64,000 nt of DNA from Iris pallida (taxonomy: Eukaryota > Streptophyta > Magnoliopsida > Asparagales > Iridaceae). Positions 50,811 to 61,772 of this stretch are shown piece by piece (the stretch's first letter is position 1; each line of letters begins with the position of its first letter). The DNA lies in the NCBI GenBank assembly GCA_029216955.1, contig JANAVB010016200.1:663675-727674 (forward strand). The letters are read 5' to 3'. The position numbers and the translations under genes are program-made. The notes under the pieces were generated by a model. It saw only the letters and a list, made by a program, of their open reading frames with translations. It had not been told where the DNA came from and searched no databases.

Positions 50811-51513
50811 TCAAGCATCAGCATCATCACCGGGAGGATCAGCAGGAGGCTGGGGATTAACATAGGCTGTCGTTGGATCGAAGAATCTGAAAGTGGGATG
50901 ATCCTCAAGTCTAGGTCCGTCGAAGCCAAGATGACGGAGGATAGGAGCTGGAGTAGTAGGATGATGTGCCAAAGTCCACTGAATGTTAGCCATGCCATTT
51001 CTCAGGACCTGGGCCTGAGAAATGTGGCAATACTCAGTGTCGATGAAACGAGTCATATAGATCTCATGCCGCTGTCCCTGAAGAGTAAAAAATACATCGA
51101 ACCTCCGAAAGAACTCGTCAAAACTAGGGCCTGGTGTAGCAGGTACAGAAGTATCGGCTGGATCTACAGCTGGATCTGGTAGAGGTGGAGCACCACCGGG
51201 TGAAGGTGGAGGGTAAGGGTACTTCCTAGATCTACACAGCTCAGAAGGCGATCCAGAAATAGGACAAAGATCAAGCTTAATGCCAAACTGTTGGAAGATC
51301 ACCGCGAGATGCATAGGATATAAGAGTTTACGTTCTGTCCTCCGACAATTAATCATACCAGCAATAACGGTCTTGGAAATAGAAAAGGTGACTCCAAAGT
51401 GGATATGGTACATAGCTGATATCTCTAAGAAGGTGTCCTCATCAGTAGATCATGTCTTAGGTATCAACGCAGAATAAATAATGCGATGGAGTTCATAGAA
51501 ATACTGGTTCAGG
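50811..51513 (-). pseudogene. Broken ORF resembling plant transposon-associated proteins
   Basis: A 200-codon frame (50811-51413) continues upstream to about 51510 after one TGA near 51450. The N-terminal part, with ELHRIIYSALIPKT and then LLYPMHLAVIFQQFGI, resembles the putative plant transposon protein domain seen in many repeat-derived plant ORFs, where a HRI...ILP segment and a later LxxPxLIxxLF-type segment occur. It is followed by a Pro-rich stretch (YPYPPPSPGGAPPLPDP) and a helical segment. The assignment is by pattern memory only. It has no clear promoter or partner genes, and lies between Gyp-B and CACTA-like ends, so it may be internal sequence of the CACTA-like or another element. 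Confidence 0.4.
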
Positions 51514-51829
51514 TTGTACTACCAAAATACGATGCTTTGGCGACGTTATTAGCGACGTCATGAAAAGACATCGCTAATATTAGTGACTTTAGAGACTCCA
51601 AAAAAAGATGTCTCTATACGTCGGTTTTGGTGACGAATAATGACTAGTAGCAATTGTTATTAGTTTTTACATAAACATAGTCGATGTACACTTCGACCGT
51701 GTCGCTAAATGTTGCTAATATTTTCATATTAGCGACGTTTTGCGACATTTTACTTAAGTCGTCGCAATCACCAAAATCATAGCGACGATTAGCGACGTCA
51801 TTAACTGAAGTGGCCAAAAAGAAAATATA
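51514..51829. mobile_element. CACTA-like terminal segment with AGCGACGT subterminal repeats
   Basis: Begins ACTACCAAAATACG and carries many copies of AGCGACGT or its inverse GTCGCTAAT in both orientations, the usual subterminal pattern of plant CACTA (En/Spm) elements. The first C of CACTA is a T here and no matching right terminus was found, so it is a truncated end. Confidence 0.5.
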
Positions 51830-52213
51830 CACTGCACCAAAACAGTCGTTTACTAACGACTATAAGCGTTAGGAAAAATTTTCCTAACACTTTTTTTTAC
51901 CGTTGGAACTATGGCGTGGGCAATTTTTCTAACGATCATTGTAACGGTTTTTCACCGTTAGGGAAAAAATTTCTAACGATAAAAAACCTTTGGAAAATAG
52001 AATTTTCTAACACTAAAATACTGTTAGCAAAATTAATTTCCTAACGGTAAAAAAGTGTTGGTAAATTATATTTCCTAATAGTAAAAAGTATTGGTGATTA
52101 TACTTCCTAACAGTAAAAAAGTGTTAGTAAATTATATTCTCCAAGAATAAAAAAATATTGGTAAATTAATTATTTTCCTACAAATAGATTATTAGACATC
52201 ATTTCTACCAGTG
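51830..52213. mobile_element. Small CACTA-like non-autonomous element (384 bp)
   Basis: Left end CACTGCACCAAAAC; right end TTTCTACCAGTG, which is CACTGGTAGAAA on the other strand. In between, a unit of the type TAACGGTAAAAAAGTGTTGGTAAA recurs about five times. No coding. The flanking trinucleotides (ATA and TGC) do not match, so a target duplication is not supported and the limits may be off. Confidence 0.5.
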
Positions 52214-52219
52214 TGCATC

Positions 52220-52480
52220 TGGAGATGCGAGCAATAGATTTGAATGATTTTTGTGGACCTATTACCCTTTTGCGCATTGGTGGTTTGAGTAATAGATTCG
52301 AATGATTTTTGGTGGACCTATTACCCTTTTGTGCACTGGTGGTACGGGTAATAGATTTGATTGATTTTTTTTGGACTTATTACCCTTTTGCGCACTGGTG
52401 GTGCGGGTAATAGATTTGATTGATTTTTGGGGGACCTATTACTTTTTTGCGCACTGGTGGTGCAAGTAATAGATTTTGAG
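52220..52480. repeat. 58-59-bp tandem repeat, five units
   Basis: Units share AATAGATTTGATTGATTTTT, GGACCTATTACCC and TTTTGCGCACTGGTGG; AATAGATT starts at about 52233, 52291, 52350, 52409 and 52468. It lies downstream of integrase in the Tat-like element, where such elements often carry tandem repeats. Confidence 0.92.
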
Positions 52481-52834
52481 ACAAAATCCAACAGAGGTAA
52501 TATGGACGTGATAGGTTCTGTGGTCTTAACACCATGACTTTATCCCAGATTGGGTACATGTGTTAAGTCAAGAGACTATCGGTATCAGAAGTAATATGGA
52601 CGTGACACACGACAATCAGGACCAGAAAGTTTGCTCAGAGATGGCAATAAGTCTGGTGAATTCCGGCGGGGTGAAGCATCAGGGTGGAAGTTCAGAGGTA
52701 TTTAGTATACATGACTTGTCACCCAGGGAAATGTAATATGAATCCACTCGGAGCTAATAGAGTGTAAGTTCAGCGGTACTTTGTGTACATAACTCGACAG
52801 CCTGGGAGATTTGGTGGTTTGAGGAAGTACCAGC
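52481..52834 (-). other. 3' non-coding part of the Tat-like element
   Basis: No coding. Two pairs of degenerate direct repeats: GTAATATGGACGTGA near 52498 and 52591, and an AAGTTCAG.GGTA.TT.GT.TACAT motif near 52692 and 52767. Confidence 0.6.
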
Positions 52835-54106
52835 ATGCCTTTAGACATAGTATTTCTTCAGGAACTTGTCGTTTATGGGCATCATGAGCAAGTCTCCATT
52901 CTATTTTACGAGTCGGTATGCGCCATTGGAGAATACGGTCTCGATGATGAATGGACCCTCCCTTTTGGGCTAGAATTTGTCGGCAATTTTGTGAGTCATG
53001 ACAATCGGTCTGCGAACGGCTAAGACGAGATCGCCTACTTGGAATGTCCTCTGCTTGACTTTCTTATTAAAGGCCCGAGAGATGCGTGCTTGATAGAGCT
53101 CGATTCTTTGTCGAGCTTGTAAATGCTTCTCGTCTAAGGTTTCCAATTCTTGTAGTCGTCGGCGGTAGTAATCGTCCGACGTCAACCGGTAAGTAAGGGC
53201 CATGCGATGTGAGGGGATCTGGATCTCCAATGGGAGAACTGCCTCGCTCCCGTAAACCAGAGAGAATGGTATATTTCCTGTAGCCGTCCGACTTGTAGTA
53301 CGGTATGCCCATAAGCATTCGCCCAGCTTTTTATTCCAGTTATACTTGTTTGAAGACACAAACTTTTTGATAAGCTTGATTATGGTCTTGTTAAAAGCTT
53401 CAGCCAGACCATTAGCCGATAGGTTGTATGCCGTTGAAGCCATATTCTGAATCCGATTCTTGTCACAGAATCGATAAAAAGCATGGCTTGTGAACTGCAG
53501 ACCATTGTCATGAATGATCCTCTGGGGTAGTCCAAAACGGTAGATAACGTGATGTTATATAAAACTGATCATGTTTCAGGTCTTTACCTCTGCCAGCGGA
53601 ACATCTTCCGACCACTTGGAGAAGTAGTCGGTGATTGCAAGTATAAACCGGTGTCCCCTAGACGATGGCGGGGTGATTGGGCCAATGATGTACATTCCCC
53701 ATGCTTCAAATGGCCAAGAGGCCATTGTTGGGTGCAAGAATTCAGATGGCAGATGTATAAAATCTGTGTGGATCTGACAAGCCTTGTACTTCTTTGCATA
53801 ATCGACTACGTCTTCTACCATCGTAGGCCAGTAGTAGCCCATCCGACGGAGACGGTCTTGCAACTTTAGGCCAGATTGGTGAGCCCCGTAAATGCCATCG
53901 TGAGCCTCGCGTACGGCTTCTTTGGCTTCTGTATTTGACAGGCATCTTAATAGTAGCCCGTCGTAGGATCGTCGATATAACATTTTTGTTTCTGTGTCAT
54001 AAAAGAATTTGAGAAAACGCTTTCTGATTGAAGTTGTTTCTTTCACATTCTCAGGCAGGATTCCGTAGACTGCAAAATCGATGAACGGGAGTCTCCAGCC
54101 TTGCAC
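52835..54106 (-). pseudogene. Tat-like integrase (broken, active site Asp lost)
   Basis: The zinc-binding region EAHDGIYGAHQSG ... KACQIH is at about 53770-53890. The first Cys of the HHCC set is Tyr (53786-53788). The core starts at WGMYIIGPI: the position that holds the first catalytic Asp in this family (usually GMDxxGP) is Tyr (53690-53692). The second Asp is kept in HDNG near 53505, and the Glu in NGLAEAFNK near 53400. The C-terminal part FQVGDLVLAVRRP follows at about 53000-53040. There is a frame break between 53443 and 53576. Loss of a zinc ligand and of a catalytic residue means it is inactive even apart from the frame break. Confidence 0.9.
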
Positions 54107-54119
54107 GTCATTGGCTATC

Positions 54120-54650
54120 TGGGCGGAGTAACTCGTACCAAGTTAAACGTTATTTTTGGGACAGACCAGCTCATGGCCTATCACGTCGACTAGATGATGA
54201 GCATGATTTAGAACCGCCAAAGAAGCGGCAAGGCCTGCTAGGATGTCGGCTTCAATATTTTAGAGCCTAGGAATATGCTCTATAAAGAACCCTTCTAAGG
54301 TTGCAATGATGGCAATTGCTGTCTAATGATAGGGAATCAGGTCCGCGTTACGAACCTCGTATGAGCCTTGGATTTGATTAACAATCAACTGCGAGTCGCC
54401 ATATGCTTATAGGTATTTAACCCCCACTTCTTTTACGAGTCAAAGTCCGATGACCAGAGCATTATATTCAGCTATGTTATTTGAACAGGGTTCTGTGAGA
54501 GAATATGCCCGATTGACCACCAATCTAGAGGGAGAAATTAATACTATCCCGACTCCAGCGACGATATCACCTTGGGGCTCCGTCCTTGAAGCACCGTCGA
54601 AGAACATTCGCCAAATAGCATCATGTGAAGTCATGTTTGAATTAATAACT
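54120..54650 (-). pseudogene. Second RNase H-like domain (aRNH) of the Tat-like element
   Basis: WRMFFDGASRTEPQGDIVAG at about 54540-54630 carries the first catalytic Asp. CSNNIAEYNALVIGL near 54440-54490 carries the Glu block. This is the archaeal-type RNase H placed between the RT-linked RNase H and integrase, as known for Tat/Ogre elements. The frame breaks at 54440 and the remainder (to about 54120) is only readable in pieces. Confidence 0.85.
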
Positions 54651-56091
54651 TCATCTGGGATTTTTTTTATAGATTCTGGCTAATTTTGAGCCTGGATGGG
54701 CTGCTAAGAAGTCGGCCAAGGCTTGACCTTTGATAGCCTTTTGTGGAATGAAAACCATATCGTAGGGGGATAAAAGTATCGCCCAGGTGGCTAGATGAGA
54801 ACTGAGTGCGCCTGGCTTGTTCATGAGAACCCTGAGGGGGTTAACTCGTGAGAGAAATATGAATGGTCTGCCCTGTAACATAGTGTCGTGTTCTGAATGG
54901 CGAACACCAAGGCAAGGCATTCCTTCTCCACGGCGGTGTACCTATGCTCCAGCCCCACCATTATTCGGCTGAGATAGTAGATGGCTTGTTCGTGCCCCGT
55001 ATCAATGTTCTGTGCTAGCAAGGCGCCGAGGGAGTGTTCCATTACCCGTACATAGAGCAGGAAGGGCTTTCCGGCGACCGGGCCTACCAGAATCGGCGGA
55101 TTCGATATGTATTCCTTAATGTCATCAAAGACGCGTTGACATTCCTCATTCCATACGAAAGAGACACCTTTCTTCATGAGTTGTGTGAATAGTTGACATC
55201 GCCCTGAGAGGTTAGATATGAACCTCCTGATGTAGGCTAGTCTTCCCTGAAGGCTACGAAGTTCATGGAGGTTCCTCGGTGGGCTCATCTCTAGGATTTC
55301 TTTTGTTTTATCGGGGTCTATGTGAATACCCCGGGAAGTAATGACAAAGCCCAAGAACTTCCTACTGGACACGTCCAGGAAGGACTTGGTAAGTGATCAT
55401 CTTTGGAGTGGCTTTTAACGGCGATGTCGTCAATGTAACACTCCACCGTCTTGCGTAAGTGATCTCTGAAAATGACACTTATAGCTCGTTGATATGTAGC
55501 ACCGGTGTTCTTTAGGCTGAAGGACATGACTGTGTATCAATACACGCCGATTGGTGTTCGAAATGACGTATGCTTCTCATCATCAAGAAATATTTTGATT
55601 TGATTGTATCATAAAAAGTTATCCAGAAAGGACATGTGTTCGAAGCCACACGTATTATCGATCATTATGTCGGTGATTGGAAGAGGGAATTCATCCTTAG
55701 GACATACCGTATTCAGATTGTGGAAGTCGATGCAGATTCAGATCTTTCCATTCTTCTTAATGACTGGTACTATATTAGCTATCCAGTCTAGGTGCTGCTC
55801 CTCGCGTATGAAACCTCTAGCTATAAGCTTGTTTACTTCTGCTTCGATGGAGTTCATGATGTCTGGACGGAACCACCGTTGCTGTTGTTTGACTAGTTTT
55901 ACGTCCAGATAAATATTGAGCTTATGAAGTACGATCTCGAGGTTTAGCCCTGGCATGTCTTTATAGCTCCAAGCAAAAACATCGATATATTCTCTGACGA
56001 GTTGAAACAGCAACTCCCGCTCGCCGTCCGTTAGGCTTTTACTGACGAAGATTGGTTCTGGAGAGGATTCGTTGCCAAGGCCGACTTGCAT
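54651..56091 (-). pseudogene. Tat-like reverse transcriptase and RNase H
   Basis: Ty3/gypsy RT. The start LIARGFIREEQ ... WIANIVPVIKKNGK is at about 55740-55840. MSFSLKNTGATYQR stands where MPFGLKNAGATYQR-type motifs are found (about 55490-55527). The catalytic YIDD is at 55437-55448. The thumb FLGFVITSRGI and LRSLQGRLAYIRRF are at about 55220-55350. The RT-linked RNase H follows with LYVRVMEHSLGALLAQ and YTAVEKECLALVFA at about 54890-55080, then KGQALADFLAAHP near 54700. Frame breaks lie near 55530-55740, 55370 and 54900. Confidence 0.92.
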
Positions 56092-56413
56092 GACTTCGTC
56101 TTCAGTAGGAGGGTCTCATTGTTCAAAGCGCTTCTCCCATTGTACATCCAGTTGTTGGACCCATGGCTCCAATTCAAGAGGTTCAAGTAGATCTTCGTCT
56201 TCCTCTTTCAGCGGATGTCATATTGACAGACAATGTTTGCCTGAATATATTTCCAATGCTATCATCGAAATCGTATGTAGGCGATTCAGATGAGTGAGAT
56301 TGCCATTCGCATTCCTCATTGAAACTCTCGGACGTCGTTGTAAGTGTAACATAACGGAGACCGTGTCTGGACTTGCTGTAATAATCTCGAGGTTTCCCAG
56401 TCGGGGCTGACAA

Positions 56414-58440
56414 CTACAGAGGCGACCACCGGTCAATGCCGTAATTCAGACCTGGGGTAATCTCCATGTCGTACCCCTGCTTTTGCATGAAGTACTTGGC
56501 TTGGGGACTATACAGGTAAAGCGGCAATCTTTCAGTATCAGGTTTGAGATCGAACTCTTCTGGCATGAATGGTTGAGGACCTTCTTTTCGGCCAAAGATG
56601 ATCGTACGATCCCCTTTTCTTCTGCCTGAGACTAGGAAGTAGGCACCTCTAATGGGAGTAAGTTGGTTTGCGGTATGGACGGTTATCACTTGTGTGTGCA
56701 GGTTAATGTCCGGACCGTGCTCTACAGCATACATCAGATTGTACTCAGGATAGTTCAAAGATAGCCTCTTATTGTTGAAATAAGGAATTTTGTCTACAAG
56801 GATTACATCATCAGGAGAGGGATTATCTACCTGTGCAACCAGATATTTTACGAGTTCTGTCTCCTCTCCAGCTACCCCATGCATGACCAGAGGTTGGGAC
56901 GCTGTCTTAGGCAGCTTGACAACCAAGGGTTCTACTTGTGGCAATGGCTTGCCTGAGGGCCTCAGATCAACACTTGGTTGCCGGCTCGTCTTGGGGAGAC
57001 GGATAACCATCGGCTCGATAGAGGACTTTGCATCTTCCGATTGCCTTTGATTGGATTTTGGCAATCGAATCACCATCGGCTCCACGGAGGGACTCGCATC
57101 TTTCGATCGCCTTTGATTAGATTTTGGCAATCGGATCACCATCGGTCCTACGATGGGCTTTGGCTCCTGGCTGGACCTCAGGAGTCGGACGACCATCGGT
57201 TCCAAGTACGCATCTAGGGCGGGAGAACCGGACACCTCTTTATGCAAACTTGCGACAAGGGGTACGGTTTTGCCTAATTTTCGGGCCTGGAGATAGATTT
57301 TTAAAGGTTCCTCTGACCCTGTTATGGCCTCCAGTTCAATAGTTATGTGCTTCTTGGATTCTTCGTATAGACAAGCCTCCGAAGAATAGTAAGACTCAAC
57401 CCCTTTGAAGGGATCGATGTCGGTGAATTCTGTCTTCACGAAGCCGTACTTACTAACATACTTGAAGCACTGGTGGAGTGTGGATGGCACGATCATATAG
57501 TCATGTATCCACGAACGCCCCAAGAGGATATTGTAGGACATATCTGCGTCTATGACGTAGCAGGTAACCTCCGTCTTCAGGTCGCCAATCTGACATTTTA
57601 AGCAGATCTTTCCCAGGGGATAGCTCCTTCCCGAGTTGAAATCGCTAATGGCAGTGTTGGTCGCCGCTGGCCGGTGCATAGGGATGCTGAGGAGTTGAAG
57701 CAACCTTTTTGGGATAATACTTATTGACGAGCCAGGATCGATGTACATCCGATCTACCTTGATGTCGCCTATGTATCCAGTGTAGTACAAGGGGCGATCA
57801 TGCAAGTTGGTCTTGATTAACCTGTCTTGTGGGATGAACACGATGTTGGATATTGCGTCTGTATAATTGCTGCTCTGGAGATTTGTTGACGCGTCCTCCC
57901 CTGTAGGCTTGACCTGGGCTAAGTAGGTGTCAGCATTCTGGAGTGCTTCGCTCAATGAGATATGAAGATCCTTAGAGAGCCTTAAGAGCTCGTATAACGA
58001 CAACTTTGTTGGCGTATTAGCCAGTTGTGCTAGTATGTCAAAGTTGTAAGGTCTCTCCAACCCCTGAGGTGCATCCTTACGAAGCGACCTGTCGAAGCGG
58101 GTTTCTTTCGGCTTGGACCTGTCCACCGGTGGAGGCTGAGACAGCCCCGAAACATCAGTAGCAGATGGCGTTGCCGGCTGAGGGTCTTCGACTGAATTAC
58201 CCAGAGTGGGCTGGAATTATGCACCAGACCGGGTAACAACGGCCGCCGCCTCTTCAGCTTCTGCTGAAATTATATGGTAGGATCTGAACTTCTTGTCCTT
58301 CTTTTTGTTGGTTGAAGATAGCACCGTCTGGGTAACTTCGGGCACTAGATCTGGGTGCACCCACATGACCTCTCCTCGTGACGTGGTGAGAGGCACCAAG
58401 CCAGTCGTCTGGTCCCGGACAGGTAGAAGATTAGCAACCT
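56414..58440 (-). pseudogene. Tat-like gag C-terminal linker, protease and repeat linker
   Basis: The 570-codon frame 56414-58126 contains a retropepsin-like domain: MYIDPGSSISIIP with Asp at 57737-57739 (DPGSS in place of D[TS]G), and NILLGRSWIHDYMIVPSTLH as the second flap-side block, typical of plant Tat gag-asp proteases. Upstream (58200-58440) is the AAVVTRSG linker seen in these polyproteins. Downstream at about 56890-57230 is an imperfect tandem repeat of about 22-28 residues, each starting (E)PMVIRLPKS. The region is open apart from breaks near 58130-58240. Confidence 0.85.
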
Positions 58441-59435
58441 CAATCGTTGCCCGGGGGACAGGTATTATCCCGTCTTGAGTTTTTGTTAGGAGAAGTCACC
58501 GAACTGAACTGATACCATGTTCGAACCACGGTAACCTCTTCAAAATCTAGCGACAAAGCTTTGGAGTCGATAAGATTCTGGATGTACCGCTTTAATTGGA
58601 AGCAGTCATGAGTGGAATGATGGACATAGCGGTGGAAGTGGCAATATTTTGGGTCCTCCATCTCCGCTGCTCGAGGCTCGCGCCTTGGTGGAGAAAGTTG
58701 GATCCTATCCCCTTGCAAGAGCATGTCGAAGATAGGCTTGACATGACTATCTTCAAATGAGTAATTCACCTTGGGCCACTTAGCTTCTTTTTGCTTTTGT
58801 TCAAGCTTTTTGGTCATGCCAGTGACCATGGCATGTTTGCCTTTGGTATCCCTGTTATTGGTGGTGTCGCCATTGTTGTTGGAGGTATTACCAAAAAGTT
58901 TACCCTTGTACTCTCCATCTGGGATATGTAATCCCAGCTGGCGAGCCTTTTTTACTTCACCTCCGTATTGGTAGCACTTATAATGAAGGTCGTCCAATCC
59001 CTGAACTGATCTTCGTCCATCCAGAGGCTGATTGCGGAAAGCAACTTCTTCTGGCAGATTTCAATCAAGGAGCTTTCAGGATTGCCTTGGGGCAATCTCA
59101 TCGCGGTTTGGCGAAATCGCTTGATATAGTTTCTCGCTAGCTCCCTCACTCCTTGAACGACATCCATGAGAGACGACATTGTCATATCATGTTCCACTTC
59201 ATAGAATCTTTCCAGGAATATGTGTTTGAAGCCGTCAAAGGAATGAATGCAGTTGTCCTGAAGGTTGCGGTACCAGTCGAACGCAATTCCCTCCAATGCT
59301 TCGATAAATAATCGTGTGAGGATGGCGTTACTATGTGACAAGTGGTCTATTGTGACCTCAAAATAAGTCATATTCCGGCTGGCAGAGGTCTTCCCGTCAA
59401 ACGAATCGATATGAAACAGTTTGTACCATGGCAGT
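58440..59435 (-). pseudogene. Tat-like gag
   Basis: Retrotransposon gag domain with FEVTIDHLSHSNAIL, FIEALEGIAFDWYRNL and ELARNYIKRFRQTAMRL at about 59090-59371, followed after a frame shift near 58990 by a degenerate zinc-binding motif YCHFHRYVHHSTHDC (CX2HX4HX4C form) near 58600-58650. The gag reading continues to 59435, where the Gyp-C LTR interrupts it. Confidence 0.88.
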
Positions 59436-59799
59436 TGTCAGATCCCTATTTTGAAAATAGGTATATGACTGTATTTCATATTTTGAGTAGATTTTAAAAT
59501 TTTGTATTTGTTTACAGCTTTATTTAAATTCTAGATTTCTATTTGGCCTCGGTGGAGTTTGTTATTTTATTTATTTTTGTTATTGTTATTGTTGTTATTA
59601 TTATTATCATTATTATTATTATTAATTTCTTGATTCTAAATCTACCCCTACCTAACCCCTCATTCACTCCCTCTCTCATCTCTCTCTCCCTCTCAGCATG
59701 GAGAGCAGCCCCCCCTAACCTCTTCTTTTTATCTCTCTCTCCTGCACACTACTTCTCTCCCTCTCTCAGCTCTCACTAACCCTAACCCTAGCTTTCCCG

Positions 59800-60480
59800 A
59801 GCTCACCTCTTCCCCTCGTCTCCGGCCTGCAGCCGCCGCCACCACTTTAGCCACCACCGCCATGGCCTCCGGCCACCTCCATTTCAGTCACCACCACCGC
59901 CACCATCATCGTCATCTTCAGCCACCAGCGCCACCATCATCGTCGCCGTCGCCGTCTCTCTCTCGGCCGGCCTCCTCTGCCGCCCTCACCCACGAGCGCC
60001 GCCTCCACTTCCGCCGTGGTTACCCCGCCTCCAGTCGCGACCACCGCCACCAGCCCCATCGTCATCACATCCAGCCCCATGGCCTCCGCCCCCTTCTCCT
60101 TCCTCCTCTCGCCGTGGCGCGGATCGGCGCCGTGAGCCGCCTCCAGCGACGCCGTCCCATTCTCCTCCTCCCCTTTTCTGGCTCAGCGTGGCGCTGCTAC
60201 CTCCCTTCGTCGGGAGCCACGATCCGCCTGGCCGTCGCCCACCTCGGCAGCACCCTCGCCTCCGCGTCTCCTCCCCCTCTCTGTTCTCCCTCGGCGCAGC
60301 TCTTGCCGCTGCTGTCCCCTCCGCCGGAGCCCGACCGACCCCGGTGAGCTCCTTCGCCCTTTCTTTCTCTCCTCCTCGGGCAGCGTGCTACCTCGAGCAG
60401 TGTGCTGCCTCGAGCAGCGCACCCTCGTGGAGCGACCCCCTCATTTTGTGTGCACTTAGGGAGCGAGCCCTCGAGCTCCG
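59800..60480 (+). other. GC-rich, CCG/CCA-rich block in Gyp-C LTR
   Basis: Strongly C-rich with many CCACC and GCCGCC runs. It is open in several frames on both strands (for example 59862-60347 and 60188-60844), as expected for GC-rich sequence. The products are His/Pro/Ser/Arg-rich without domain resemblance. It could be the R/U5 leader or a captured host segment. Confidence 0.5.
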
Positions 60481-61025
60481 TGCACGCCTCGAGCAGCGGG
60501 ACGCTTTGGGCCCCGCGCTGTTCGGGTTATGTGCCGTCTCGATACCCGTACACCTTGGTGTACGTGCTGCCTCGATTCTCATGTCGCCTCGATTCGCGTG
60601 TTGCCTCGGGCAGCGGGACGCTTCGACCCCGCGCTGTCTCGGGCACCGTGCTATCTCGGTTTGCACGTTGTCTCGATTCCCATGTCTCGGCCTTTGTGCC
60701 ATCTCGATTTTAGTACGCTTCGATTTGTGTACGCATGCTGATTGGCATACCGCCTCGATTTGTGTGCTCTCTCCGATTTGCGTGCTGCATTGGTCTTTGT
60801 GCCGTCTCGATTCGTGTGCATGTCTCGATTTCCGTGTTGTATGATTCGTGCACCATTTTGATATTCGCGATCCCTCGGCCTACGTGTACGTCTTGATTTA
60901 CGGGCACGTTGTCTCCTGTTCGTCTCGATATTCGAGTCATCTTGATTCTCGTGCGCATCTCGATATACGTGTGCGTCTCGATTTGTGTGACCGTATCGGT
61001 CCGCGTGCCTCGGTTTCCATGCCAG
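60480..61025. repeat. Degenerate short-unit array (CGTGCTGTCTCGATT type)
   Basis: A core of about 15-22 bp with GTCTCGATT and a preceding CGTG or TGTG recurs over 20 times with strong divergence. Confidence 0.75.
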
Positions 61026-61585
61026 ATCCCTGCGCTGCTTGCGGGACCCGTACGGTATAGCCTCGTGCCATTCTTCATGATTTTGTCATTATTTTATTAT
61101 TTAATTCTAATGATTGTTTATTGTGTGTTCTGAGGATCTCGATTGGCGTGCTAGCTTGGATCGCGACTGCCGAAGACTTGCTTACCTAGTCGAGCCCTCT
61201 AGGCAAGTATCCCTTGCTCATCGACGGCTCTTGCCCTCTCTCCTAGATTTTATTGTATTTAATTTGCTGTAATTGTAAATGTATAACCATGAGTAGTGTA
61301 GCCTAGTAGTAGAACTGCCATGATGATAACTTTGGATAACTTGGTCCGATATTGGGGTAGACCATATCGGGCAACTCGGATGGGTCATCCATACCTCCGA
61401 GGACACGAACACGACTCACATGTATGGATTGTCCCTGTATGCCCCGTGTCCGACTCGCGGTCGGGTAACGGCTCTGACTAACTTTATTTGTGGCGGTAAT
61501 TGTGCTTGGGTTAGGGATTTATGGACATGTGTTGTGGTGTGCCCTGCGAAGCGGTTATTTTATTATTATGCATGTTGTCTTGGCG

Positions 61586-61772
61586 CCCAGTACGCATTAT
61601 AGTGCTGCTGGTGGCCGAGACATTAGTGGTCTCGGGTTCGATTGATTTCCCAGTACGCCTCGTAGTGCTGCTGGAGGCCGGGGCTTAGTGTTCTCGGCTA
61701 TCGACTTGTTCCCAGTACGCATCATAGTGCTGCTGGTAGCTGAGACCTAGTGTTCTCAGTCTGTGATTCTGC
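61586..61772. repeat. 62-63-bp tandem repeat, three units
   Basis: CCCAGTACGC followed by AGTGCTGCTGG and GAG-C-TAGTG-TCTCGG, starting at 61586, 61649 and 61711. Confidence 0.9.

Larger units (their letters stand above)
52214..59435 (-). mobile_element. Tat/Ogre-like Ty3/gypsy element, decayed, truncated at both ends
   Basis: On the - strand the order is gag, protease, RT, RNase H, a second RNase H-like domain, then integrase. RT before integrase makes it Ty3/gypsy, and the second RNase H before integrase is the mark of the Tat (Ogre/Retand) group. Its 5' side is cut by the Gyp-C insertion at 59436. Its 3' side ends at the CACTA-like DNA; no LTR of its own is present in the window. Confidence 0.9.

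Noticed and set aside
59770..59792. CTAACCCTAACCCTAGC as interstitial telomere repeat
   Set aside because: Only about two and a half units, inside an LTR; also seen as TTAGGGTT-like bits in the Gyp-A LTRs. Too short to mean a telomere.
59862..60844. Long overlapping ORFs (161 and 218 codons) that could be a host gene
   Set aside because: GC-rich, Pro/His/Ser/Arg-rich low-complexity products, open on both strands, inside an LTR, with no domain or intron structure recognisable.
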